37,397 bases of DNA from a virus, in the IMG/VR virus record IMGVR_UViG_3300042468_000905, positions 1 to 37,397 of that record. One strand, written 5' to 3'. Position 1 is the stretch's first letter. Each line of letters opens with the position of its first letter. Position numbers and translations under genes: made by a program. The notes below the pieces were generated by a model. The model made no database searches. It had not been told where the DNA came from and saw nothing but the letters and a program-made list of their open reading frames with translations. Shown in pieces: positions 23,519-31,273 of the stretch.

Positions 23519-26354
23519 CGGCTGCGGAGACTGAGGACGTAGCCGCAGCCGCAGCCGCGTCGCTGAGAACACCGGCGAACCGCGCATGCTGAAGGTTGAC
23601 CCCGAGTACGTACTGCTGCGGGATCTTGATAGGTGTATCGCGCCCCATGTACGCCTTGTCGTTGCGCACCGGCGCCAGCACGTTGTCGCGGGTGAGGTCG
23701 GCGACGAACAGCCGGTAGTCGAACCCGCGCGTGGATAGCCAGCGCCGGAAGTGCGTCCGGTCCAGAAGCAGCAACCCACGGTCGAATGGTGTCGTCGGAC
23801 CCGCGCGGTACAGATCCATGCGCACCCGCACCTCCCCGCGCGGAAGCCTGCTAAGATCCGGCTGTGGCTGCGATGCGCCGGTATGGAACACGGTTATAGT
23901 GGCAGCGCCGTGCGCGTTCATGTATTCCGCTATCAGATCGTAGGCGTCCACCGCCGACTCGATCATGCTGGTACGCGTCGTGCCTAGCTGACGGAGAACG
24001 TGTTCGATACAAGTACGCGGGTCGAACCGCACGAGCTGGAGCTGCGCGGCTATCTCACCGGCGAGGTCCGCCATGACGATGCACTGCTCCCAGTACCGCT
24101 CGGCGCCCGAGAACGAGCACTGGTACTTGCTGAAGAACCGCTCGCGGTGCTCCGCGATCGCCGCCCGCACTCCGATCGATCCTAGTCCGACAAGGTGCGC
24201 CAGCAGATCCCGCCCAGCGTGACCGTAGTTCGCCGCCAGGATGTCGTACAGGCGCTTGCCGAGGTTGGTGCTGCGCGAAAACATAGGGTGCGGGTTGACG
24301 GTCAGCTCCAATAACCGGGCCATCTGCGCATCGGTCTCGAGGCCGCCCGATGCGAGCACCGACGTCATCGACCGGTTGCTGCTGGTCGTGACCACCGTGG
24401 ACCATGTCTTGGCGTCGCGCTCTTCGGCCAGACGCGTCAGGCGGGCCTTGTCGCGCCCCTGGCTGACCCAGTACAGGAAGTCACCGATCTCCTTCGCTGG
24501 CATCATCGTGGTTTCGTCGATCGTGACAGGGAGGTTGTTGTATTGCGCAATACGCGCGAACAGCGCGTTGGTCGTGAACTTTGCTGCGTAGTGCAGCCTG
24601 CTCGGGTCGCCCCATACGCTCTGCTGCCAGAACTGCGCAAGCGTCTTGCCGGTGCCTGTCGGGCCGTATAGGTTGAGCGTCATCCCGCGCAACCCGCTGA
24701 ACTGGTACAGCGGCGCCGACATCGACACCAACAGAGCGAACATATGGAGCGGCATGCCTGCCTTGCCGGCCACCTCGGTCAGCGCCACCCACGCGTCGCG
24801 TGATCCGGTCACGACGAACGCGTTGTCGACTGAGCGCCCGGACGAACCCGCAGCAGCAACCTGCTCCGTCGTGACCTGTCCGGTCGGGGTGCGTGTGAAC
24901 AGCGTATCGCCCAGCAGGAACTTGTCCTCTTTCCACCCCATGCTAGCGTAGAGGTTGGTCATCGCGCGCAGCTGGCGCAGTTCGTCCATATACGCGCGCA
25001 GCATAAGTTGAAACAGCTCCGTCTGTTTAGCGGTTGCCAGAACGATGCCCTGGTCGGCACAGACCTGCGTGAACTCGCGCCGGGCGCTGTCGGCGAGAAA
25101 CGCCTGCCGGAAAACCAGCGGCTGCCACCCCATATGGGGGCGGTTCCATCGATAGCGCACTGTCTCGTACCCGAGGACGTCGTCGCGGCCGTAGCCGACC
25201 GGGTAGATCTCGAAGCGGCAAACGTCGACCTCAACCTCGTCGATCGTCACGACGACGCCGCGCGCCGTGCGGCGCCAGGGGCGCGGTAGCGGAACCTCCT
25301 GCGCCTGTGTGTCAGGGGCGGGGGGCGGCGGCGCCTCTGCCGTCTGGACCCCCAAGCGCGCAGGCGTCCCGATCCGGCCCGCGAACCGGCAGCCGCCGCA
25401 ACCAGCAGGGCGTTCCGCCTCGAACCGTGCACACGTTGCCGGTCCGGTTGCTCGATCCCGCCATTGCTGGAGCTTGGCCAGCACCGCCGCCTCGGAGTAG
25501 CCCGGGTGCCCCGCGCTCCACCGCTTTGCAGTCTCCTCCGGCTCGCGGCAGGCTGACGCGATCCCGAGCAACGCGTACCACAGAGGCTCCTGGACCTTGT
25601 CCGGGTGGTCGATTGCCCACCGGACCTGTGCGCACAGCTGGGCGATCGCCTCGGGGTCTGCTGGGGGGAAGTCGCTGTGCACGGCCATCGCAGCCAGCAA
25701 GGCCGATCTCCCGGCCGCTGGCGAGCGAACCGGCATCGCGGCTGGTGCCGCCGTCAGCAGCATGGAGAGATCGTCCACGGACACGGGCGCCGCGTCCATG
25801 AGGACCCGGACCATACGACCGCCCTTCCGGTTGACCGTACCGACGGGGCGCAGGACCCGAGCCGCATCGGCCGGGACCGATGGGTCGAAGGCGGGCTTAC
25901 CGCCGATGGTCGGGATCAGCGCCTTCAAGCCACTGGCGTACCGCGCCCATTCGGGGAGGGGCAACGCCTCCTCGAGTATCCAGTAGACGTGTAGGCCGTT
26001 TCCGCTGTGGACGACGACGGGGCGTGGTAGGCCGTGGTCTGTGACAAACGCGCCCAGGGCACGAAGCCCTTCCTGCCAGGAGGGGTATGGTTTCTCCGGT
26101 CCGCAGTCGATGTCCAAGAACAGTGCCTTGGTGCTGTGGACATTCGCCGCCTTGCGGCCACCGTCAATCGCCCGGAACGACGAGACAGCGTAGTAGGTGT
26201 TCTGCCCGTCGGCGTCGAGCAGAGCCACCCGTGCTGCCAACGCGTCTACCGTTTCATGGAACTGCTGTCGCGGCCGCCCGGCGTGGGTTAGCGCAAACGA
26301 CACGTAGAGCCCTTCCGGCGGAAGGACACGCCGGAGGAAGTCGCCGATGATCAT
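23511..26354 (-). CDS. Primase-helicase (AEP-like primase plus DUF927-type ATPase)
   Basis: 947 aa from the ATG at 26354 (MIIGDFL); the frame is open 29 codons further up but without a good start. The N-terminal domain fits an archaeo-eukaryotic-type primase: FLDID (Asp81, Asp83) and VVHSGNGLHVYW (His122). A Cys cluster follows at ~307-322 (C-x11-C-x2-C). The C-terminal half is a DUF927-like helicase: Walker A GPTGTGKT at 564-571, then the segment ALFARIAQYNNLPVTIDET with a Walker B-type acidic pair, and a YWVSQGRDKARL arginine region. It would make primers and unwind DNA at the fork. It is last in the minus-strand operon, and its stop overlaps the opposing giant gene by 8 nt. Confidence 0.8.
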   Translation of the reverse strand: MIIGDFLRRVLPPEGLYVSFALTHAGRPRQQFHETVDALAARVALLDADGQNTYYAVSSFRAIDGGRKAANVHSTKALFLDIDCGPEKPYPSWQEGLRALGAFVTDHGLPRPVVVHSGNGLHVYWILEEALPLPEWARYASGLKALIPTIGGKPAFDPSVPADAARVLRPVGTVNRKGGRMVRVLMDAAPVSVDDLSMLLTAAPAAMPVRSPAAGRSALLAAMAVHSDFPPADPEAIAQLCAQVRWAIDHPDKVQEPLWYALLGIASACREPEETAKRWSAGHPGYSEAAVLAKLQQWRDRATGPATCARFEAERPAGCGGCRFAGRIGTPARLGVQTAEAPPPPAPDTQAQEVPLPRPWRRTARGVVVTIDEVEVDVCRFEIYPVGYGRDDVLGYETVRYRWNRPHMGWQPLVFRQAFLADSARREFTQVCADQGIVLATAKQTELFQLMLRAYMDELRQLRAMTNLYASMGWKEDKFLLGDTLFTRTPTGQVTTEQVAAAGSSGRSVDNAFVVTGSRDAWVALTEVAGKAGMPLHMFALLVSMSAPLYQFSGLRGMTLNLYGPTGTGKTLAQFWQQSVWGDPSRLHYAAKFTTNALFARIAQYNNLPVTIDETTMMPAKEIGDFLYWVSQGRDKARLTRLAEERDAKTWSTVVTTSSNRSMTSVLASGGLETDAQMARLLELTVNPHPMFSRSTNLGKRLYDILAANYGHAGRDLLAHLVGLGSIGVRAAIAEHRERFFSKYQCSFSGAERYWEQCIVMADLAGEIAAQLQLVRFDPRTCIEHVLRQLGTTRTSMIESAVDAYDLIAEYMNAHGAATITVFHTGASQPQPDLSRLPRGEVRVRMDLYRAGPTTPFDRGLLLLDRTHFRRWLSTRGFDYRLFVADLTRDNVLAPVRNDKAYMGRDTPIKIPQQYVLGVNLQHARFAGVLSDAAAAAATSSVSAAVS
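23519..23551. terminator. Hairpin at the convergent ends of late and early blocks
   Basis: Immediately after the stop of the giant gene is a 9-bp inverted repeat, CGGCTGCGG (23519-23527) with CCGCAGCCG (23543-23551), around a 15-nt loop. On the minus strand it lies in the last codons of the primase-helicase gene. Placed where two opposing operons meet, it could work as a bidirectional terminator, but there is no T-tract on either side, so Rho-dependent stopping or simple read-through are alternatives. Confidence 0.4.
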
Positions 26355-26381
26355 GGGGCACCCCTGTCGCTGGAGCGAGTA

Positions 26382-26411
26382 GTGGCCGCCCCCGAGGGTA
26401 GAGGCGGCCAC
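26382..26411 (-). other. Stem-loop between the HTH gene and the primase-helicase gene
   Basis: A 9-bp inverted repeat, GTGGCCGCC (26382-26390) and GGCGGCCAC (26403-26411), with a 12-nt loop fills most of the 61-nt gap upstream of the primase-helicase ATG. On the transcript it lies between the HTH stop and the primase ribosome binding region, so it could attenuate transcription or bind a regulator such as the adjacent HTH protein. No U-tract is present. Confidence 0.4.
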
Positions 26412-26415
26412 CATG

Positions 26416-26751
26416 TTAGGCGCGACGACCGACCACCGCAACCAGCCGGTCCAGACGCTGACCGGGTGTCAGCGCCATGGCGTCCGGCGTCGGCCAGCGC
26501 CGCGCCGTGACCAGGGCCGCCAGCTTGCCCGTGACGTGTTGCACGGTCGTGATGTTGTCGCCCTGCGGCCACGCCTTCGCTGTGACCCACTTGTAGTACG
26601 TCAGGCGCGACACGCCGTAGAGGTGCGCCATGTCGCTCTGCGTGAGGTGCAGGAACTTCCTCAGTTTCTCCACCCGCGTCCAGAACGCGTCGCTGAACGG
26701 GGGCTTGGCGTCCTTGGGCCGGAACGGCCGTCCACGCTTCATGCTGGTCAT
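26416..26751 (-). CDS. Small helix-turn-helix DNA-binding protein (XRE/Cro-like)
   Basis: 111 aa from the ATG at 26751, with GAGGG a few nt upstream. A basic N-terminus (MKRGRPFRPKDAKPPF) precedes a helix-turn-helix at ~26-56 (FWTRVEKLRKFLHLTQSDMA, HLYGVSRLTYYKW), with the 'LTQ.dmA...GVsr.tyykW' spacing typical of XRE-type regulators. The remainder is helical. It lies between the SSB-like and primase-helicase genes, followed by an inverted repeat it might bind. With no integrase present, a lysogeny repressor is unlikely; a regulator of the early operon or an origin-binding factor is more plausible (inference). Confidence 0.7.
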   Translation of the reverse strand: MTSMKRGRPFRPKDAKPPFSDAFWTRVEKLRKFLHLTQSDMAHLYGVSRLTYYKWVTAKAWPQGDNITTVQHVTGKLAALVTARRWPTPDAMALTPGQRLDRLVAVVGRRA

Positions 26752-26758
26752 GGCACCC

Positions 26759-27841
26759 TCACGCGTCGTCGCCGGCGATCTCGGCGAGCATGTTCTCGAT
26801 CTCGGTGCCGATGTCGACAGCCGGCGCCGCCGGGGCCGCCGAGACCGCGGGGGCCGCAGCCTCGGCCGCACTGGCCTTGGGCGGACGACCGCGGCCGCGC
26901 GGTTGGGCGGCGGGGGCCTGCGCGGCCAGCTGCGCACTGGCGACCGCCCCGGTGGTCGCGGCCGGAGCGGCCGTCGGTGCCGCCCCGAACCCGCGCCGCG
27001 GCGCCTGCTGCTCGAGCGGGAGCGTACCCTGCTGCGGCACCCCAGCACCGAACCCGCGCTTGACCGGAGCCGGGGCCGGGGCCGGGGCCGGGGCCGGGGC
27101 CGGAGCCGGAGCCGGGGCCGGGGTCGGGGCCGGAGCGAGAGCCGGAACGGGAGCCGAAGCCGTCTCGCCGGTGATCCGCTGCACGATCTCGGACCCGACC
27201 AGACGGTCGACGACGCGCAGCGTCTCCTCGGTGATGAAGCCCCCGAACTGGAACTTGAGCTTCGGGAACGACGCGTCCGTGTCGAACCCGACCATCGTGA
27301 CCACGGTCTCCGGAGCGATACCGCGCACCGCCAGTTCCTTCTGATACGCGTTCAGACCCTTCAGCGCCGCTGGCGTCACCGAGAGCAGGTACACCGTTCC
27401 TTCAGGGTCGTCCGCCGAGATGATCGCCAGCCGCTTGGTGTCGGAACACGCCTTGAGCTGCTGCCCCTGGAGACCCGCGCGGCTGCCCCAGACGGCCTGT
27501 GGACACGTTGCGCAGATGTCGGACTGCGGCGACGGGACACCAGCGTCGGGGCGCACTCCGTCCATGGACTGGCAATCGGGCTGCTCGGGCTCGTTGTCCG
27601 GCGACCACGCCTTCAGAAAGAAGGTCTTGGTCAGCGCCGGATTGGCACCGACGATGACGGCCTTGAGGAACGTCGTCGGCAGCACGGTCTCGGTGCCGTC
27701 CTCGATCGCGCGGAAGCGCCCGCCCTTGATCGAGATGCGCGGCAGGCTCTCGCCACCCAGGTTGGCGGCGATCGCGTTGGCCAGGGCGCTCTTGCGGTTC
27801 TGCAAGTGCGCCGGAAGTTGGGTATTCACGGGAACAAGCAT
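26759..27841 (-). CDS. Probable single-strand DNA-binding protein with zinc cluster and AT-hook
   Basis: 360 aa. The N-terminal ~220 residues resemble a conserved phage family found beside DNA polymerase genes: LPRISIKGGRFRAIEDGTE, VIVGANPALTKTFFLKAW, and four cysteines (90, 110, 113, 132) likely to bind zinc, then VYLLSVTPAALKGLNAYQKE and FPKLKFQFGGFIT. A Pro-Ala linker (~236-260) leads to a low-complexity tail with two RGFGA motifs, a canonical AT-hook core PRGRGRPPK (~312-320), and an acidic end (EIENMLAEIAGDDA), as in SSB tails that recruit partners. Shine-Dalgarno AGAGG precedes the ATG. The SSB role is inferred from the acidic tail and replication context. Confidence 0.55.
   Translation of the reverse strand: MLVPVNTQLPAHLQNRKSALANAIAANLGGESLPRISIKGGRFRAIEDGTETVLPTTFLKAVIVGANPALTKTFFLKAWSPDNEPEQPDCQSMDGVRPDAGVPSPQSDICATCPQAVWGSRAGLQGQQLKACSDTKRLAIISADDPEGTVYLLSVTPAALKGLNAYQKELAVRGIAPETVVTMVGFDTDASFPKLKFQFGGFITEETLRVVDRLVGSEIVQRITGETASAPVPALAPAPTPAPAPAPAPAPAPAPAPAPVKRGFGAGVPQQGTLPLEQQAPRRGFGAAPTAAPAATTGAVASAQLAAQAPAAQPRGRGRPPKASAAEAAAPAVSAAPAAPAVDIGTEIENMLAEIAGDDA
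27064..27135. repeat. Hexanucleotide tract of CCGGGG-type units
   Basis: Twelve consecutive 6-nt units: seven exact CCGGGG (plus strand) mixed with CCGGAG and one TCGGGG. They encode the Ala-Pro linker of the SSB-like protein on the minus strand. The plus strand has many G4 runs two bases apart and could form G-quadruplexes. Unit number is probably unstable. Confidence 0.9.
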
Positions 27842-27905
27842 TATATATCCTCTATCGGTTGGGTAGTTGGTACGTAGATTGCGCTGTATTTTCTGTACAC
27901 CTCCC
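27842..27905 (-). other. 64-nt gap upstream of the SSB-like gene
   Basis: The longest gap in the replication operon and locally AT-richer than its surroundings. It holds a short direct repeat, CTGTA at 27884-27888 and 27893-27897 separated by TTTT, and the Shine-Dalgarno of the SSB-like gene. No convincing sigma70 promoter is seen, although TATAAT overlaps the start codon on the minus strand without a matching -35. A regulator site is possible but not demonstrable. Confidence 0.35.
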
Positions 27906-28310
27906 TCAGTCGTCGGCCTTAGCCGACGGCTTGCGCACCGAAACCTCGATACGCTGTCCGTAGTTCACACCCGGCGGCACGTTGCCGGACGCGTCGATGT
28001 GGGCGCGCACCGCCGCCTTGGCGACCCGCCGTTCCAGCATGTCGAACGCGTTGTTCTGGCGAACGAACGTCAGCACGGCATCCCAGTCAGCCACGCTCGC
28101 GAAGTCGAGCGTGCTCAGGAACGCCGTACCGGCCGACGTCTTGAAGCTGTTCACACCCTGGGTCTCGGCTTGCTGCCGGATGTACCCCTCCAACTTGTCC
28201 ATGCGGGCGCTGACGTCTGCCAACTTCGTCTTGGTCTCGGCCTCGATCGCCCGCTTCTGATCGCGCAGCGTCAGGTATGCCGAGATCACCTGATCCATTG
28301 TCACAGCCAT
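27906..28310 (-). CDS. Conserved phage protein of unknown function, replication operon
   Basis: 134 aa. The N-terminal ~50 residues are a charged coiled coil (VISAYLTLRDQKRAIEAETK, LADVSARMDKLEGYIRQQ). A compact part follows (QGVNSFKTSAGTAFLSTLD, DWDAVLTFVRQNNAFDMLER, AKAAVRAHIDASGNVPPGV). I recognise the 'G..sfkT.aGtaf.s...fasv.DWda...fv' layout from phage proteins next to DNA polymerase and SSB genes, but know no function; nuclease inhibition (Gam-like) or replication support are speculations. The ATG lies 1 nt after the helicase stop, behind GGAGG inside the helicase's last codons. Confidence 0.65.
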   Translation of the reverse strand: MAVTMDQVISAYLTLRDQKRAIEAETKTKLADVSARMDKLEGYIRQQAETQGVNSFKTSAGTAFLSTLDFASVADWDAVLTFVRQNNAFDMLERRVAKAAVRAHIDASGNVPPGVNYGQRIEVSVRKPSAKADD

Positions 28311-28311
28311 G

Positions 28312-29859
28312 CTAACCCTCCGTTATCAGGTCCAACAGCAGACCTTGTAGTTTCTGTTTCGCCTCTAGTCTAGCGTATACCCGCCGCTCGAGCTCTGTCG
28401 ACTCGATGTGGATTACGGTAGACGACTTCTTCTTGCCGATGCGTTCGATGCGACCACACGCCTGTGTATACGTCTCGTTCGACGGCACCGGACCGAACCA
28501 TACAATAGTGTTAGCCGCCGTCAGTGTCAACCCATGAGCCATCGTCGCGGGGTGTGCAACGAGTACGCGAGGGTCGGCAGTATCCTGGAACTCGCGGAAT
28601 ATACGGTTGCGCTCTGCTGCACCGACCTCGCCGTTGACAGCAGCGACGGTGAAGTGCTTGCCGAGCTCACGGACGAGCATGTTGAGTGTCCCTGTGAGGG
28701 GGACAAAGACGATCACCTTGGCGCCAGCTTCGTCGACGATGTCGCGAACAAGGCTAACCCGCGGTGCGCAGTCGAGCTCGATGTGCGTACCGTCGTCTCC
28801 GTATACGACACCACAGGCGATCTGAATGAGCTTCTGCATCTTGACGGCCTCGTTGACGGCCGTGATGGCCCCTTGCGCCGCTTCGGTGACCAGGTGTCGC
28901 AACATCGTCGTGTAGTGCTTCTTCTGGTCAGCCGTGAGCTCCACGCTACGCGTCTGCACGACGGTCTCGGGCAGATCGACGCATTCGTCGCGCGTATACC
29001 GAACAGCCGGTTGCAGTATGTTACGCACCACCGACACGCTGTCAGGACGCGGCATCCACCGGTACTGCCCGACCTTGGCCATGACCTGATCGCGGAACGC
29101 TGTGTAGGACGGCGAGCAGTGTGGATTACCGACCAGCTGGGCGAGGGTCCAAGCGTCAGTCGGTTCGTTGGGGGTGGGCGTCCCGGTCATCAGCCACAAA
29201 CGAGTCGATGGGTTTCGCCGCATGTAGTTGCGAATGTATTTGTAGCGCAGGGTGCTCGGGTTGCGCAGCACGGCAGCCTCGTCGACGATGATGAGGTCGA
29301 ACGCACCGTCGCATTCGCCAGCGATGATCCCGAACCCGTCATGGTTGATGATCGAGAAGTGCGCGCCCTGACTTAGCAGCTTACGCCGCCGCTCGGCGGC
29401 CCCGTGCAGCACCGTATGTGTGCGTTGAGGGAACGACATGAACACGGCATCCCCCCACACCCGCTCGAGTGTCGACAGCGGCGAGATGATGAGCACACGA
29501 CGAACTGTGCCAACACGCATCAGGTAGTCCGCAGCCCACAACGCCGCCTGTGTTTTGCCTGTACCGATCTCGTTCAGCACGAGAGCGCGTGGGTGCAGGG
29601 TGAGAAACGCCGCGGTGTCGCGTTGATGCGCCATCGGGCGGAACCGGCCAGGCCAGTCGTAGTAATGCAGGATGGGCGACGGCGCCTCGATGCCGAGGTT
29701 GCGCAGGATGCGGACTGCGTCGACAGTGTGCGGCACTGCCACGGCTGTACGCCCCGTGGACGATCGCTTCAGCGTACGAGCAACCGGTAGCGCGTCGAGA
29801 ACTCGCTCCGGGTAGTCCAACGCCAGCGCCAGGACCTGTGACTGCGGAATGACTAGCAT
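28312..29859 (-). CDS. SNF2-type superfamily 2 DNA helicase/translocase
   Basis: 515 aa. RecA-like domain 1: a Q-like motif in RPMAHQRDTAAFL, Walker A NEIGTGKTQAAL (Lys102), motif Ia VLIISPLSTLERVW, motif II VDEAAVLRNP (Asp193-Glu194) and motif III LMTGTPTPNEPTDAW. Domain 2: VIVFVPLTGTLNMLV, PRVLVAHPATMAHGLTLTAAN (motif V) and YTQACGRIERIGKKKS (motif VI). The order and the 'LRNP' and 'QacGRieRiGk' forms are SNF2-like. It is an ATP-driven dsDNA translocase used by many phages in replication or recombination. It overlaps the VRR-NUC gene by 7 nt, suggesting a helicase-nuclease pair. Confidence 0.9.
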   Translation of the reverse strand: MLVIPQSQVLALALDYPERVLDALPVARTLKRSSTGRTAVAVPHTVDAVRILRNLGIEAPSPILHYYDWPGRFRPMAHQRDTAAFLTLHPRALVLNEIGTGKTQAALWAADYLMRVGTVRRVLIISPLSTLERVWGDAVFMSFPQRTHTVLHGAAERRRKLLSQGAHFSIINHDGFGIIAGECDGAFDLIIVDEAAVLRNPSTLRYKYIRNYMRRNPSTRLWLMTGTPTPNEPTDAWTLAQLVGNPHCSPSYTAFRDQVMAKVGQYRWMPRPDSVSVVRNILQPAVRYTRDECVDLPETVVQTRSVELTADQKKHYTTMLRHLVTEAAQGAITAVNEAVKMQKLIQIACGVVYGDDGTHIELDCAPRVSLVRDIVDEAGAKVIVFVPLTGTLNMLVRELGKHFTVAAVNGEVGAAERNRIFREFQDTADPRVLVAHPATMAHGLTLTAANTIVWFGPVPSNETYTQACGRIERIGKKKSSTVIHIESTELERRVYARLEAKQKLQGLLLDLITEG

Positions 29860-30182
29860 GAGTCCTCGCCTCCTCCGACGCCTGCTCTCTTACGGATGTA
29901 CTCTACGGCAACGTCGATAGTGTCATCGTCGTATACCAGAAACACTGTAGCACCCGCAAGTCGCATCCGGTTCATCGTCGCGATCTGCACACGCGTCGGC
30001 TTCTTGGTCGCATTTGCCTTGCACTCGATAGCGACGAGATGCCCACGCACAAGGACCAGTCGGTCCGGCACCCCCGAGCGGCCGAACGGCCCAGCCTGCG
30101 GCGCGTACGACCAGACGTCGATGTGAAGCTGGTTCAGCTTAGCTTCCAACCGGCGCTTGATGCGCCCTTCCGGTGTGGTCAT
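29853..30182 (-). CDS. VRR-NUC domain nuclease
   Basis: 109 aa, a complete stand-alone VRR-NUC protein. Visible signatures: the N-terminal helix with Glu5 (PEGRIKRRLEAKLNQLH), GRSGVPDRLVLVRGHLVAIECKA with the catalytic PD...ExK set (Asp at SGVPD and Glu-Cys-Lys at IECKA), and a Q-x5-MRLAGATVFLVYD tail that is typical of the family. Such nucleases cut branched DNA such as Holliday junctions or flaps. Overlap with the SNF2 helicase gene suggests joint action in resolving replication intermediates (inference). Confidence 0.9.
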   Translation of the reverse strand: MTTPEGRIKRRLEAKLNQLHIDVWSYAPQAGPFGRSGVPDRLVLVRGHLVAIECKANATKKPTRVQIATMNRMRLAGATVFLVYDDDTIDVAVEYIRKRAGVGGGEDSC

Positions 30183-30188
30183 GATCGC

Positions 30189-30845
30189 TTACTCCGCGTC
30201 GGGGCACAGGTGACGGGCTGGGCACCATCTGCACAGCCTGCTCGGTCTGGCGGGCCATTGGTCGATGGACGCCGCATGCTCGACGCGTTCGATCTTCGCC
30301 ATCAGTCGGCCGCGCATGGCGTCGAAGCTAGACCTCGGGTACCAGTCCGAGTCGATGGCCATCTCCCGCAGCCAGACGAACGCGGTGTACGTGCGCCGCA
30401 CTTCGGGATGCACGGTCATGAGCACCAGGGAGAACAGCTCCAGCTGGTCCTGATCGACGACGCGCTTGCCCGTCTTCCAGTCGATGACGAGGCCGACACC
30501 GCCGCCGATGATACTGGCGTCGAGCTTTGCACGGAGCCACGCGTCAGGCGAATACCACCCTGTCACAGCCCAGGTGCGCGTCAACGCGACCTCACGCTCC
30601 GCCGTCGCGCCCCGCGCTTTCAGCATGTCGAGGACGTGCTTGATCGGTACGAGCTCATCCGGGACGACGTCGTGCTCGCCCCGGAGGTACTTCTCGATCT
30701 TCGCGTGCACGCGTTCGCCGTATGCTGAAGCGGCAGACCCAGGATCAGGAAGCCGCGGGCGGCGCAGACGCTGGAACCAGTACCGCTTCGGGCACTGCTC
30801 GAACAGCTTCAGCGTCGAGTACGAGTGGGTAAGTTCGTAGTTCAT
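30189..30845 (-). CDS. Cas4/RecB-like PD-(D/E)XK exonuclease with four-Cys cluster
   Basis: 218 aa from the ATG at 30845 (ATGA overlap with the deaminase stop); the longer frame upstream is out-of-frame. Cys18 (LFEQCPKRYWFQR) and the C-terminal Cys205, Cys208 and Cys214 (CRWCPARHLC) form the arrangement that binds a 4Fe-4S cluster in Cas4, AddB and Dna2-type nucleases. Nuclease motifs: GERVHAKIEKYL (His), RAKLDAS (Asp), VIDWKTGK (Asp-x-Lys) and QLELFSL. A role in DNA end processing or recombination is inferred. No CRISPR array or cas1/cas2 is nearby, so it is not part of a CRISPR adaptation module. Confidence 0.85.
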   Translation of the reverse strand: MNYELTHSYSTLKLFEQCPKRYWFQRLRRPRLPDPGSAASAYGERVHAKIEKYLRGEHDVVPDELVPIKHVLDMLKARGATAEREVALTRTWAVTGWYSPDAWLRAKLDASIIGGGVGLVIDWKTGKRVVDQDQLELFSLVLMTVHPEVRRTYTAFVWLREMAIDSDWYPRSSFDAMRGRLMAKIERVEHAASIDQWPARPSRLCRWCPARHLCPDAE

Positions 30846-31273
30846 TCCACGACCTCCAGAGACACGTCCGCTTCGTGCAACATCGCCGCAGCCACGTCGA
30901 ACTCTTCCGAGGGCATGCTGGTCGTACCCGTCGAGACGAAGACACGACGCACCCCCGCCTGGATCAGCATCCGAGCGCATCTCGAGCATGGGTGGTGCGT
31001 CACGAAGGCATACGTATCAGCAAGGGCCACACCCTCGCGAGCCGCCTGTGCGACGGCATTCTCCTCTGCGTGGCTCGTCCACAGGTACTTGGCCGGGCGC
31101 TCCATGCGCTCGGGCAGATCAAGGACCCTCCGCGGGAGCCCGTTGTATCCTGTCGCCAGGACAGTGCGCTCGATTCCGACGATGACACACCCGACCTTCG
31201 TCGACGGGTCCTTCGACCACGTCGATACGGTACGCGCCAACTCGATGAATCGCTCGATCCACTTGTTGCTCAT
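30842..31273 (-). CDS. Deoxycytidylate (dCMP) deaminase
   Basis: 143 aa from the ATG at 31273 (ATGA overlap with the polymerase stop). Zinc-dependent deaminase motifs are intact: His68-Ala-Glu70 (TSHAEENAVAQ) and Pro95-Cys96-x-x-Cys99 (HHPCSRCA). DPSTKVGCVIVG and ATGYNGLPR are typical of the dCMP deaminase/ComEB group rather than cytidine deaminases. It converts dCMP to dUMP, feeding dTTP synthesis during phage replication. No thymidylate synthase is visible in the window, so the host enzyme probably completes the path. Confidence 0.9.
   Translation of the reverse strand: MSNKWIERFIELARTVSTWSKDPSTKVGCVIVGIERTVLATGYNGLPRRVLDLPERMERPAKYLWTSHAEENAVAQAAREGVALADTYAFVTHHPCSRCARMLIQAGVRRVFVSTGTTSMPSEEFDVAAAMLHEADVSLEVVE

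Noticed and set aside
26416-26751. Lysogeny repressor
   Set aside because: The protein is HTH-type, but there is no integrase, antirepressor or divergent promoter pair, and the gene lies inside the replication operon.
26413-27877. Long plus-strand frames (up to 415 aa) opposite the SSB-like and HTH genes
   Set aside because: They are Arg/Gly-rich antisense readings of a GC-rich coding region, cross several real gene borders, and have no supporting ribosome site or recognisable motif.
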